A DNA stretch of 64,000 bases from Candidatus Omnitrophota bacterium (lineage in GTDB: Bacteria > Hinthialibacterota > Hinthialibacteria > Hinthialibacterales > JAKPRU01). The notes under the pieces are model-generated. The model was not told the origin of the DNA and did not search any database. It worked only from the letters and a program-made list of their open reading frames with translations. Of the stretch, positions 8,496 through 17,526 are shown one piece after another. A program made the position numbers and the translations under genes. The stretch covers positions 33,744 through 97,743 of the forward strand of contig JAKQSI010000088.1 of assembly GCA_029570205.1 (NCBI GenBank), given 5' to 3'. The first letter of the stretch is position 1. The number at the start of each line of letters is the position of its first letter.

Positions 8496-10225
8496 TTTCT
8501 CTTCCTGTCCTTTCTGAATCCGTTCAGCATTTCGCGGGCATACGAGCGGGATGCCTCCTCACCGCCGAGCATCCGCACGAGCTCCTCTTCGCGGTCTTTC
8601 CCGGTCAGGGTTTCGATGTGTGTTCTGGCCGTGTTTCCGGTAGCGGTTTTTACAACACGGAGATTGGTTTCCGCACGCGCGGCGATTTGCGGCAGATGCG
8701 TAATACAGATTACTTGTTTTTCGTTCGAGAGATCCTGTAGCCGTTGGGCGATCACGTCGGCGGTTTTTCCGCCGATGCCGAGGTCGATTTCATCGAAAAT
8801 CATGGTCGGGACAAGGTGCGCTTTGCCCAAAATGTACTTGATTGCGAGCATGATTCGCGAGATTTCGCCGCCGGAGGCGATCTCCCGCAGCGGACGGAAA
8901 GGACGGTTGGGAATTGTAGACAGAAGAAACTCGATCTCGTCTGCGCCACCGGGGCCCGGGCGAACGGGGCCGAACTCGCCCGCCGGGATACCCTCGGGAT
9001 CGCGTGTGGGTTCGACAGATACGACAAACTGCGCCCCTTTCATTCCGAGATGCGAAAGTTCTGCCGCAACGGCGGCGGATAATTGTTCACCGACGCGGCG
9101 TCGTTCTTTCAGTAGAGTTTCCGTCGCCCGGCCGAGCTGTTGTTCGACTTCGCTGAGTTCTTTTCTTAGTTGTTCGACTTCCTCATCACGATTCTCGATC
9201 TGCCCGAGTTCGGTCTTGGCCGACTCCAGGTATTGAAGTAAATCGGCCACGCTGTTTCCATATTTTGCCTTCAGGTCCTGAATGAGTCGTTTCCGTTCGT
9301 TTCGTTCTTCCAGCCGTTGCGGATCGAACTCGATGGTATGGGAATAATTACGGATTTCGCCGGCCAGTTCCTCTAACTCACTGATGGGGGCGATCCACGA
9401 TTCATAGACACTCTTGAGGCCTTCATCCAGGAGGCTCATCTCCTGAACCACCCGGTGAAGCCGGCCCAGCTCATCCAGAACCGACGGCCGGTCGTCGTCT
9501 CCCTCATACAGGTGGCGGTAGACGCGATGGGCCTGTTCCGCGAGTTGTTCCGCATGTTGCATGATCCGGAGTTCGCGGTCGAGCTCTTCCTCTTCGCCGA
9601 TCTGCAATTTCGCCGCTTCCAGTTCGTGAATCTGGTAACGCAAAATATCCTCGCGGCGTTGGCGCTCACGCTCGTCTCCTTCCAGAGAGACCAGGCGCTC
9701 CCGGCCATGCTGCCGACGCACGTACAGATCGTTATAGCGGGAAACGAGTTGCGGATCGACACCGTATCGGTCCACCACGGCCCGGTATGTGGCGCGACGC
9801 AGCAGAGACTGATGTTCATGCTGTCCGTGCAGATCGACCAGGACCGTTCCGAGTTCTTTCAGCACGCGAACCAGAGCAGGGCGGTTATTGATAAACATGC
9901 GGCTGCGGCCGTCGGCGGATACGCTTCGGCTGAGCAGCAGCGTTCCCTCCTCGCGGTCGATTCCCGCGAGATCCAGGATGGAATCAATGGAATCCTTTTC
10001 GGGGGCATGGCTGTCGTATTCAAAGCGGGCCTCCACCACGGCCTCGCCGCCCTCTCCGGTTACCAGGTCGGCAGCGGCACGATCTCCCAGCAGCAGGCCG
10101 AGCGCCGCCAGCACAATCGACTTCCCGGCTCCTGTTTCGCCGGTCAAGACATTTAACCCGGGCGAGAACTCGATCTCCGCCCGGTCGATCAACACAAAAT
10201 TTCGAATGGAGAGATACCGCAGCAC
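8492..10225 (-). CDS. recN: DNA repair protein RecN
   Basis: SMC-like ATPase that acts early in double-strand-break repair. GETGAGKS (Walker A) lies near the N-terminus, followed by long coiled-coil arms through the middle. The C-terminal half has the signature region ASGGEISRIMLA and Walker B TMIFDEIDLGIGG. The frame is open upstream to 10267. The GTG at 10225 is preferred because AAGGTGG lies eight bases upstream and the product then begins VLRYLSIRNF, the usual RecN N-terminus (577 residues). It is the first gene of the recN-dsbD-tgt run. Confidence 0.94.
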   Translation of the reverse strand: MLRYLSIRNFVLIDRAEIEFSPGLNVLTGETGAGKSIVLAALGLLLGDRAAADLVTGEGGEAVVEARFEYDSHAPEKDSIDSILDLAGIDREEGTLLLSRSVSADGRSRMFINNRPALVRVLKELGTVLVDLHGQHEHQSLLRRATYRAVVDRYGVDPQLVSRYNDLYVRRQHGRERLVSLEGDERERQRREDILRYQIHELEAAKLQIGEEEELDRELRIMQHAEQLAEQAHRVYRHLYEGDDDRPSVLDELGRLHRVVQEMSLLDEGLKSVYESWIAPISELEELAGEIRNYSHTIEFDPQRLEERNERKRLIQDLKAKYGNSVADLLQYLESAKTELGQIENRDEEVEQLRKELSEVEQQLGRATETLLKERRRVGEQLSAAVAAELSHLGMKGAQFVVSVEPTRDPEGIPAGEFGPVRPGPGGADEIEFLLSTIPNRPFRPLREIASGGEISRIMLAIKYILGKAHLVPTMIFDEIDLGIGGKTADVIAQRLQDLSNEKQVICITHLPQIAARAETNLRVVKTATGNTARTHIETLTGKDREEELVRMLGGEEASRSYAREMLNGFRKDRKRK

Positions 10226-10336
10226 TGACAGCCACCTTGGATATTCCGGTCCGCAAATGCGTAACACGATCTTATCTTACCCACAGAGCTCTTTCCAAGG
10301 AACTGTCCGGCACGGCCCTTGTCTCCACAACAACGG

Positions 10337-10370
10337 AAAAGGCGCAAGAGAAATTGTCCCTTGCGCCTTT
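10337..10370 (-). terminator. Probable rho-independent terminator of the beta-helix gene
   Basis: Inverted repeat AAAGGCGCAAG / CTTGCGCCTTT with an 11-base loop. It lies 40 bases downstream of the stop at 10410 and before recN on the same strand. Read on the minus strand the stem is followed by a CCTTTTCC stretch. It separates the beta-helix gene from recN. Confidence 0.65.
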
Positions 10371-10409
10371 GTTCTCCTGTCTACCGGCTCGCAGGCCGAC
10401 CGGCTTACA

Positions 10410-13400
10410 TCATTCCAGTTTCACCCAATCGATCTCGAAGTTTACATTTTTGGTAATAGTCGGATCGACCCTCAAAAACGTAAGTACCTCTGCCTCCAGG
10501 GCCTCCGGAGTGAACGGCGCGGTGACGATATTGAACTCACCTGGAGTCAGCACATAGTTGCCCAGACGCTGGAATCCGCCCGCGCCGACCGAGAACTGGC
10601 ATTGCGTTGGAGCGTCCACCTTAATGCGAACGGTAATGGCCGAGATCGATTCTCTCGGCAGGTTCGACAGGAAGCCCAGGCGCATAAACGGGTCGGTAGT
10701 TTTCGCCTGCCCCTTCAGCACACCGTCTGCCACGACGGCATTGTTGATACTCGTGAGGGCCCAACCCTCAAAGTTCCCGTCTTCATCGAAGTTCCACTCT
10801 GTCTCTCGCGGGATATTCTCCATACTGTACAACCCAATCCGGTCGATTTCGAATATCGCGTTTTGTGTAGTTGCCGGATCGATTCGTACAAAGGTGAGTT
10901 CATCGGCGGCGAGAGCCTGCGCGTTCAGCGGGGCAATCACCACATTGACCCCGTTGGGAAACAGCGCAAAATCGCCAAGAGGATCAAACCCGTTTGCGCC
11001 GATAAAGATCTGGCAGCGGGTGGCTCTGTCTACCCGAATACGAACCACGACGGCTTCAATATCCTGACGCGGCACACTTGTCGCGAAATTGAGCCGCACG
11101 AACGGGTCTTTGGTGGTTGCCTCTCCGGTCAGGACACCATTTTCCACCGTGGCATCGGTAATGTTTGTGGCCACCCAGCCTTCAAAGTTGCCGCTCTCAC
11201 TGAAGTTCCACTCCAGCCCTCGCGGCGTTCCCGTGGGCGTTACCGTCGGCGTTACCGTCGGTGTAGAGGTCGCTTCCACTTCTGTAGTCGGAGTGGCGGT
11301 CGGTGTCGGGATGATCTCCACGGTTGGTGTCGGGACGATTGTCGGAGGAACCGGTGTCGCGGTCGCAACCGGTGTATCGGTCGGCCGTGGAGTCGGGGAC
11401 AACACTTCGCCGAACCACGGCACCTCATTGGACGCGACGGGTTCGGTTATAGTCTCGGCGGTTTCCGCTTTCACGGTGACATAATATGTTCCGTAGCCGG
11501 AAACCAGTAACGCCGATTGTCTCGCCCCGCCGCCTTGAATCCAATCCCCGCCGGTTTGGATACCGTCCTTATATACATTCAAGATAAACCGTCGGGGGTT
11601 CTCCGCACAAACCCAAGTGATGCGCAACAGGGCTGTCGAATCTCCGAGACCTCGGCTGATGGATGCCTGGACCGCAGAGGGCGGCGGTACGGGTGTGCTG
11701 GTGGGCGTCACGGTTGGTGTCGGTGTAACCGTGGGTGTCGGTGTATCTGTGGGCGTATCGCTGGCGGTTGGTGTGACGGTGGCTGTCGGTGTATCCGTGC
11801 CGGTCGGGGTCACTGTGGGCGTATCGGTCGGCAGTGGCGTATTTGTGGGCGTATCGGTCGGCAGCGGCGTATTTGTGGGCGTATCGGTGGGCAGCGGCGT
11901 ATTTGTCGCTGTCGGAGTCGGAGTGGGTGCATCCAAAACCCCGACAACCAGAGTCCCCACAGACGAACCGCCATGCCCGTCCGTTACCGTAAATGTAATT
12001 GTTGGGTACTCTTTCCCGCCAAATTCGCTGCTGCCTTGCGAATAACCCGGGGTCCAGGTCAGCATCGGTCCGATATAGGAGGGCGGATTGATTACCGCAA
12101 CGCCGTTCGTGCCATATACCGCACCCTCCGGAAGATCTGCGGCTGTCACGGTTACAGGATCCGCATCTACATCATTAACACTCACATAATACAGGAACAA
12201 GCGCCCTTCCGTCGCCGTCACATTCGCGCTCTCCACAGTCGGCGGATCATTGACGGAATAGACGGTAATGCTGACGTTAGCGGAGTTGGAGTCGAGTTCC
12301 GTATCGTTTACCTTAAATGTGAAGATGTCGCTTCCATACGAGTTCAGGCTAGGGGTATAGGTCAGGTTGGGTGCAGTCCCCGACAGCGTGCCCTGGGTTG
12401 GCTGTGTCAGGACCGTATAAGTCAGCGGTTTGCCACTTGGATTAGTGGCCGTAAGAACAATGGCTATCGCGACATCTTCGTTGGTCCTAACTGATTGGCC
12501 GTACGCAACAGGCGGCAGGGTTGTCCATGGGTCAAAATCCACGTTATTGCTGACCGCATCACCAGTCCCTAGCGGATTGGAAGTGTGAGTCGGCCCCAGG
12601 GAAGATCCCCACCAGTTGTTTTCGGCGGAAAGAAGTGTAGCCGAGGCGTTAAAAACGCCATACTCAGTATTCCCTGTTATGATATTGTCGTTCACTATCC
12701 AAGACGTGATATTACCCCCCACAGAAATGTCGATATCGATGCCGATGGGGCTGCCGGAAATCTTGTTATTCGTCAATGTGAGGTTACTGAGTTGTTCCTT
12801 CAACCTAAGGCCAGCGATTTTGTTCTGGTCAAAGGTGTTGCCTGTCAATGTGTTATGGTCCCCATAATCCTCGCGAAAGCCATACTGGGTGTTCGACTTT
12901 GCTATATTGTTTGTGAACGTGTTGAAGAGACACCCTGGAGGCTCGCCTGTGTCGGGCCCTTTAACCAGGTGAAAACCGTATTTGCCGTTGCTGTTTGCCT
13001 GGTTGTCTGTTAAATTGTTGTGGCTGGCGGTTTCCATCTTGAAACCATAGCTTGTATTCGAACTGGCATCGTTATTCGTAAAGGTGTTGTAGTCCGAGTG
13101 GAAAATCTCAAACCCCTGACGCGTGTTGTTCGTAACGGTATTGTTTGTGAAGGTGTTATGGTTACTGCCTGAACCGAGCCAGACGCCATCGAAGCTCTCT
13201 TTCAGGATGTTATTGGACACATTACAGTTCGCTATGCCAGCATTGATAAAGATTCCCGCTTTTCCGTCGTTACTGGCGCCAGTCAATGTGAATCCCGATA
13301 TGCTGACCCCGTTTGCGCTGACTGTGAAGACGGATTGGCTTGGATCGGCTGCGGTCACAATGGTATTATCGCTGCCCGCGCCTTGAAGAATGAGAAGCTT

Positions 13401-14999
13401 ATTGATATTCACATTCTCCGTGTACGTCCCCGCTGCGACAAGAATCGTGTCTCCTGATGCGGCCGCATTAACCGCAGCCTGAATGCTCTCGTTCGTGTAC
13501 CACGTCATTGGCGAGGTTCCGGGAGTCGCTCCCAGCCAGGGGGAATAGTCCACGTTATTACTAACCTTATCTCCTGTTCCCGTCGGATTGCTTGTGTCAT
13601 GACGCGGCCCGGTTGAGGATCCCCACCAGTTGTTTTCGGCAACAACAAGTCTATCCGAGGCGCTAAGAACGCCATAGGCGTTCGCGTGGAACTTGTTCCC
13701 GGTGATCACTGTACCCGAGGGATTCGTGTGATACAGGGCGGCACAATCCTTGTTACTGTCTTTGCCTGCAGTCGTCCAGCCGGTAACATCGTTGCCGGTT
13801 ATCTCATTGTTGTCACAGTCAACATTGACATAAATACCATACCCCACCCAGAAATTGGTTCCCACGCGGGACAGGATATTGTTTTCTATCACGTTGCTAT
13901 CACAGCCGTCGCTTAGGTCTTGAAGGTATATTCCGAGGTAGATTCCGCATTGCATTTTGTCTACAGTTGGATCGGTAACATCATAGGTGTCACTGGAAAT
14001 CTCAATCGTGTTGCTCGATACCGTGTTCTCGTTCGAGTTATGGGAAAGAAGGATCCCATGCTTCATGTTACCGGTCAGGTGGTTCTCTTGAACTATGCAA
14101 CGTTCGCAACCATCTAAGCCACTTAGATCGCCCATAATATAAATACCATTAAAACAGTCTTCGACAGAATTGCCGCTAACCGTTATATTATCCGAATTAT
14201 AAACCAGTATCCCGCATCCGTCCCAGTCAGTACAGCGAGTATGACCCCGTATGGTATTACCGCTGATGTTTCCACTTACTGATGTAATATCAATTCCATT
14301 CAATGCGCCATCCAATTGTGTGACTTCATTATCGCTGATCGTAACCTGGAGGGTTGCGCCGGACCCGTTCGCGGCAATCCCGTCGCGGGTATAATCCTTC
14401 ACCGTATTGCCATCAATAGTTAAATTGGAGTTTCCCTGAACGCGGACGCCAAATGACTCACATTCCTTCGTTATATCGAACCCCTCTATCGTGCATGAAA
14501 ACAGACCGGCGTGTTCGCTTTCGCTGGAAACGTTTCCGAAAAAGGCGCCTGCGAAGAAGCTGGTGTCGGCGATCTTAGTTCGATTATAGGCGTCGATTGT
14601 GAATCCTTCGATGCGGACATCAATTGTGCCAGTTGTGGCGGTCGCGGCCACAATATAATCCCATGCTGTACCCAATGGAGTGACCTTGCCGGTACGTCCG
14701 TTCGGGGCTTGTATGACTGGTGTTGATCCTTCCACGGCTTTCAAAGTCAGCGACTTTTCTATCAGGATTTGTTCAATATATGTCCCCGTTGCGACAAGAA
14801 TCGTGTCTCCTGATTCGGCCGCATTAACCGCAGCCTGGATCGTGCCGTAGTTGCCAGGAACATTTATTGTGCTAGCGCTCACCGCGGTAGGCGCTGGCAG
14901 AAACACAAACAGGCCGATCAATAAGGTCAATGCCCGACGGCAATTCTTGTGGTGAACAGATTCTTGTGACAGGACTGAGCAGTTCATTGTGTCTTTCAT
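10410..14999 (-). CDS. Giant secreted right-handed beta-helix protein with Ig-like domains, Thr/Pro linkers and two C-terminal beta-sandwich modules
   Basis: 1529 residues (a second ATG at 14987 is possible). Residues ~20-43 are a signal peptide ending VSAS. Two parallel beta-helix (NosD/PbH1) regions follow (about 45-495 and 500-830). Each opens with the same [21 protein letters not shown] motif, and both contain runs such as NTFTNN and NNWWGSS. Residues ~830-1020 resemble two cadherin/Ig-like domains (NEDVAIAI, then [10 protein letters not shown]). Two Thr/Pro-rich linkers (about 1021-1104 and 1200-1258) flank a fibronectin-III-like module. The C-terminus is a tandem pair of ~130-residue modules, each starting WNF.E.GNFEGW, probably carbohydrate- or surface-binding beta-sandwiches. 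Family knowledge suggests polysaccharide binding or lyase activity; no catalytic residues can be named. A terminator follows at 10337. Confidence 0.85.
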   Translation of the reverse strand: MKDTMNCSVLSQESVHHKNCRRALTLLIGLFVFLPAPTAVSASTINVPGNYGTIQAAVNAAESGDTILVATGTYIEQILIEKSLTLKAVEGSTPVIQAPNGRTGKVTPLGTAWDYIVAATATTGTIDVRIEGFTIDAYNRTKIADTSFFAGAFFGNVSSESEHAGLFSCTIEGFDITKECESFGVRVQGNSNLTIDGNTVKDYTRDGIAANGSGATLQVTISDNEVTQLDGALNGIDITSVSGNISGNTIRGHTRCTDWDGCGILVYNSDNITVSGNSVEDCFNGIYIMGDLSGLDGCERCIVQENHLTGNMKHGILLSHNSNENTVSSNTIEISSDTYDVTDPTVDKMQCGIYLGIYLQDLSDGCDSNVIENNILSRVGTNFWVGYGIYVNVDCDNNEITGNDVTGWTTAGKDSNKDCAALYHTNPSGTVITGNKFHANAYGVLSASDRLVVAENNWWGSSTGPRHDTSNPTGTGDKVSNNVDYSPWLGATPGTSPMTWYTNESIQAAVNAAASGDTILVAAGTYTENVNINKLLILQGAGSDNTIVTAADPSQSVFTVSANGVSISGFTLTGASNDGKAGIFINAGIANCNVSNNILKESFDGVWLGSGSNHNTFTNNTVTNNTRQGFEIFHSDYNTFTNNDASSNTSYGFKMETASHNNLTDNQANSNGKYGFHLVKGPDTGEPPGCLFNTFTNNIAKSNTQYGFREDYGDHNTLTGNTFDQNKIAGLRLKEQLSNLTLTNNKISGSPIGIDIDISVGGNITSWIVNDNIITGNTEYGVFNASATLLSAENNWWGSSLGPTHTSNPLGTGDAVSNNVDFDPWTTLPPVAYGQSVRTNEDVAIAIVLTATNPSGKPLTYTVLTQPTQGTLSGTAPNLTYTPSLNSYGSDIFTFKVNDTELDSNSANVSITVYSVNDPPTVESANVTATEGRLFLYYVSVNDVDADPVTVTAADLPEGAVYGTNGVAVINPPSYIGPMLTWTPGYSQGSSEFGGKEYPTITFTVTDGHGGSSVGTLVVGVLDAPTPTPTATNTPLPTDTPTNTPLPTDTPTNTPLPTDTPTVTPTGTDTPTATVTPTASDTPTDTPTPTVTPTPTVTPTSTPVPPPSAVQASISRGLGDSTALLRITWVCAENPRRFILNVYKDGIQTGGDWIQGGGARQSALLVSGYGTYYVTVKAETAETITEPVASNEVPWFGEVLSPTPRPTDTPVATATPVPPTIVPTPTVEIIPTPTATPTTEVEATSTPTVTPTVTPTGTPRGLEWNFSESGNFEGWVATNITDATVENGVLTGEATTKDPFVRLNFATSVPRQDIEAVVVRIRVDRATRCQIFIGANGFDPLGDFALFPNGVNVVIAPLNAQALAADELTFVRIDPATTQNAIFEIDRIGLYSMENIPRETEWNFDEDGNFEGWALTSINNAVVADGVLKGQAKTTDPFMRLGFLSNLPRESISAITVRIKVDAPTQCQFSVGAGGFQRLGNYVLTPGEFNIVTAPFTPEALEAEVLTFLRVDPTITKNVNFEIDWVKLE

Positions 15000-15140
15000 C
15001 CTTCCATCTTGGGTTTACCCGTTATGGTATTCGACAACTATTATGTACCAGAATCAAGCGTTTTTCAATTAAAAAACAAGAAAAAATAGCGATCCTTAAA
15101 AACCCGCATAAACGCTTTGAATGCCGATTACCCGCAGAAG

Positions 15141-15381
15141 ATTCCCAGGAAAGCGCGTTTGGGGGCTGCCTGATACTTGTGAAGAATCTGAAGACACAAC
15201 TGCCTGATCCGCAAAGACTTGGAACGCCCTAAACCTGATTCTCATTATGAGAACCGATACCCGGCGGATGCTCCGTGCTGTTTTTGCCTGGGAATAAACC
15301 GAATAAGACAGGGGAAAACACATGGGAATATATGCCTTTGTTCCTGGGAATAATCCTGGGACTATCTTGCGCATTCCCAGG
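15141..15381. repeat. Cluster of CCTGGGAAT motifs in a 384-base intergenic region
   Basis: The spacer between the response regulator stop (15384) and the beta-helix gene start (14999) has no convincing gene. It contains repeated CCTGGGAATA-type words: forward at 15287-15297, forward at 15343-15353, a shortened copy at 15355-15361 (CCTGGGA), inverted at 15373-15381 (ATTCCCAGG) and inverted at 15141-15149. A near match (CATGGGAATA) is at 15321-15330. The last three full copies can fold as CCTGGGAAT/ATTCCCAGG. The position upstream of the beta-helix gene is compatible with operator sites. Confidence 0.5.
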
Positions 15382-15383
15382 AC

Positions 15384-16028
15384 CTACTTTGAACTTGCGC
15401 GGGATGCGAGACTATTCGACAAAGAATGATTGAACATGGAAAGTTTTTTTCGGATGCAAGACCGCGCGTTCATGACGCTTTTGACGGACAAACCGAGTTC
15501 GTTCGCGATGGCAACAAGGGGCAAGCCTTTTTCCAGATCATCGCGGATTTGTTTTTCTCGAGGGGTGAGGATGTCGAGTTCATGGTTGGCGTGATTGGCG
15601 CGAAAATGTCTGGCGATCAGCCCGGCGGTGAGGTTGTCCATGAAGTACTCATCCCGCCGAACGGCGTACAACGATTCCAGGATGATGTTCGAAGGGGAGT
15701 CTTTGACGATGAACGCCATCGCCCCTGCACGAAAAGATTCGGCCACAAGGTCATAGACCAGTTGTCCTGTCATGACGACGACCTTGGTGATAGGAGAATC
15801 GTTGCGGATTTCGCGGGTCAGGTCGATTCCGGAAAGATCAGGCAGAACCAGGCTGACTGCGGCCAGTTGTGGTTTGGCACGGCGGATCAGATCAAGGCCA
15901 TCGCTTGCCATACACGCAGACCCGATAACTTCAAATCCCCGATCTTTCTCGAGAACGGATTTCAGGCCTTCCACAAAGACAGACTGCTCATCAATAATAA
16001 CTATGGTTGTCTTTTCGGACATTGCCAT
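15384..16028 (-). CDS. Atypical NarL/FixJ-type response regulator lacking the phosphoacceptor Asp
   Basis: 214 residues from the ATG at 16028, chosen because AAGGGGG lies just upstream; an ATG two codons later also fits. The N-terminal receiver domain keeps the acidic pocket (VIIDEQ), the conserved Thr (VVMTGQ) and Lys (FIVKDS). In NarL, PDLILLDLNMPGMNG holds the phosphorylated Asp. Here the aligned stretch is PQLAAVSLVLPDLSG, with Ser at that place (AGC codon, read directly). The C-terminal LuxR-type helix-turn-helix is intact: LTPREKQIRDDL..GLPLVAIANELGLSVKSV. It is therefore probably a DNA-binding regulator controlled by something other than ordinary Asp phosphorylation, for example ligand or dimer control. 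It lies just upstream of the beta-helix gene on the same strand, with no kinase gene nearby. Confidence 0.9.
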   Translation of the reverse strand: MAMSEKTTIVIIDEQSVFVEGLKSVLEKDRGFEVIGSACMASDGLDLIRRAKPQLAAVSLVLPDLSGIDLTREIRNDSPITKVVVMTGQLVYDLVAESFRAGAMAFIVKDSPSNIILESLYAVRRDEYFMDNLTAGLIARHFRANHANHELDILTPREKQIRDDLEKGLPLVAIANELGLSVKSVMNARSCIRKKLSMFNHSLSNSLASRASSK

Positions 16029-16135
16029 CTGCCCCCTTGGGTCAAATAAAGTAGAAAGAACAGCATTCAGGTTAATTTGGATCAATCGAGACGATTCGTC
16101 AAGTGGGTAGGTCAGGCGTCTTTGGCTGTGATTGC

Positions 16136-16340
16136 CCTGGATTCCGGCTTTCGTCGGAATGACAGGACACTGGGCTATGGCCTGGATTCCGGCTTTCGCC
16201 GGAATGACGGTTCCCGGAGTTTTCCTTGTTAATTACGGGATCGTTTAGCTTAATGCCATTGCCACCTGACCTCGCCCGATCGTCGGGGGAGGGATTGGCT
16301 TGTTCTGCTTCCCCCCGAACTTCGGGGGGAAAACAAAAGG
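16136..16340. repeat. Intergenic palindromic repeats between pdxA and the response regulator
   Basis: This 327-base spacer has no gene. It holds two near-identical copies (16136-16163 and 16181-16209) of a hairpin repeat ATTCCGGCTTTCG(T/C)CGGAAT followed by GAC. A decayed CCTCGCCC...GGGGGAGGGA element follows at about 16271-16295, then a very tight hairpin CCCCCCGAA/TTCGGGGGG at 16311-16329. The last lacks a T-run in the pdxA direction. Confidence 0.6.
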
Positions 16341-16355
16341 GGGGTTGAGTTTATT

Positions 16356-17429
16356 TCACTTATCTCGCCCTTGTCTTTCGGCCAACAGGCGTGCTATCTC
16401 GATCGCATCCAGCAACGACCGCTCTGAGGCTTTCCCCGTGCCCACCAGGTCGAACGCCGTCCCGTGCGCTACGGAGGTCCGTATAATCGGTAATCCAAGG
16501 GTCACATTGACCCCCGCCACCTCTCCCCATTCCTGTAAATCGGAACTGTAACGAAAACAGTGCATTTTGAACGCGATATGCCCCTGATCGTGATACATCG
16601 CTACAATCCCCTCATATCGTCCGCCAAGCATTTGCGGGAACAGGCTGTCCGGCGGGAACGGCCCGGAAACCTGAATCCCGGCTCGTTGCGCTTCCTGTAC
16701 GGCAGGTTCGATTTCCTCGATTTCCTCGCGTCCGAAAAGGCCCGACTCGCCCGCGTGGGGGTTATAGGATGCCACAGCAATCCGGGGCGGTTTGCCGTCG
16801 ATACGCGCCAGAGCATTATTCGTAAGCCTGATCACGTCGAACACTCGCTGCCTCTTGACCATCCCGCATGTTTCACGCAGCGCGACATGATTGGTCACGT
16901 GCGCAACACGGAACTTGCCCGATATCAGCATCAGAGCGGTGGATTTCGCCCCGGTCAGACGGGTGAAAATTTCCGTATGTCCAGCGTATTCCCCATGCCC
17001 GGCTTTGTGAAGGCTTTCTTTGCAAATCGGTGCGGTAACCACGGCATCGCACTGTCCGGCAAGGGCCACCTCGATGGCTGTAGTGATACATCGAAAGGCA
17101 ATTTCGCCGGTGACCGCCTGGGCAATTCCGGGTTCCCAGTGACCGACTTCCAACCCGTCCGGTTCCAAAACCGGAATCTCATTGCCGGCGGGCAGGAACA
17201 TCTCCTCCGGGGTCGCGACGGACCGGAATCTCACCCGCCTTCCCATTTTCTCTGCGGTTGAGGAAAGCGCATCGACCAACCCGATCACGCCATACCGGGA
17301 GAATCGATCCAACTCTTTGCCGGTTAAAGCCTTACAGATGATCTCCGGGCCGATCCCGGCCGGATCGCCCATGGTAATCAACAACCGGGAGACAGATTGT
17401 CCGATATTCCGACTGTATGAATGGGTCAT
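16356..17429 (-). CDS. pdxA: 4-hydroxythreonine-4-phosphate dehydrogenase PdxA
   Basis: 357 residues from the ATG at 17429; a TTG at 17447 is also in frame. It is an NAD-dependent oxidising decarboxylase of the DXP-dependent vitamin B6 pathway. The N-terminus has the family signature ITMGDPAGIGPEI. GHTEIF, NHVALRE and YHDQGHIAFK carry the metal-binding His residues, and SYNPHAGESGLFG is the classic PdxA motif. The last third has the conserved INVTLGLPIIRTSVAHGTAFD-like block. It is read divergently from the gene at 17527, with a 97-base shared upstream region. Confidence 0.96.
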   Translation of the reverse strand: MTHSYSRNIGQSVSRLLITMGDPAGIGPEIICKALTGKELDRFSRYGVIGLVDALSSTAEKMGRRVRFRSVATPEEMFLPAGNEIPVLEPDGLEVGHWEPGIAQAVTGEIAFRCITTAIEVALAGQCDAVVTAPICKESLHKAGHGEYAGHTEIFTRLTGAKSTALMLISGKFRVAHVTNHVALRETCGMVKRQRVFDVIRLTNNALARIDGKPPRIAVASYNPHAGESGLFGREEIEEIEPAVQEAQRAGIQVSGPFPPDSLFPQMLGGRYEGIVAMYHDQGHIAFKMHCFRYSSDLQEWGEVAGVNVTLGLPIIRTSVAHGTAFDLVGTGKASERSLLDAIEIARLLAERQGRDK

Positions 17430-17443
17430 TTTACTCAACTCTC

Positions 17444-17471
17444 TCAAGATTTGATTCCAACTTGCCGATTA
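17444..17471 (+). promoter_or_regulatory. Candidate flagellar sigma-28 promoter
   Basis: TCAA at 17444-17447, 16 bases, then GCCGATTA at 17464-17471. The sigma-28 consensus is TAAA, 15-16 bases, GCCGATAA. The -10 part differs at one base of eight. It points at the gene at 17527, leaving a leader of about 50 bases. A sigma-28 gene (fliA) is present in this window at 42054. Confidence 0.5.
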
Positions 17472-17526
17472 TCAAAGGATAGAAAATGGAGTTTGCTCTT
17501 CAGCCTCGGAAAGGAATCCCAATACC

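Noticed and set aside
9888..11510. A 540-codon plus-strand frame opposite recN and the beta-helix gene
   Set aside because: It runs across the boundary of two well-supported minus-strand genes and is Arg/Gly/Cys-rich in the part opposite the Thr/Pro linker. Shadow.
15096..15374. A 92-codon minus-strand frame in the beta-helix upstream region
   Set aside because: No ribosome site, no recognisable motif, and it covers the CCTGGGAAT repeat cluster.
16311..16329. Hairpin CCCCCCGAA/TTCGGGGGG as terminator of pdxA
   Set aside because: In the pdxA direction the T-rich run comes before the stem, not after it. Listed only as a repeat.
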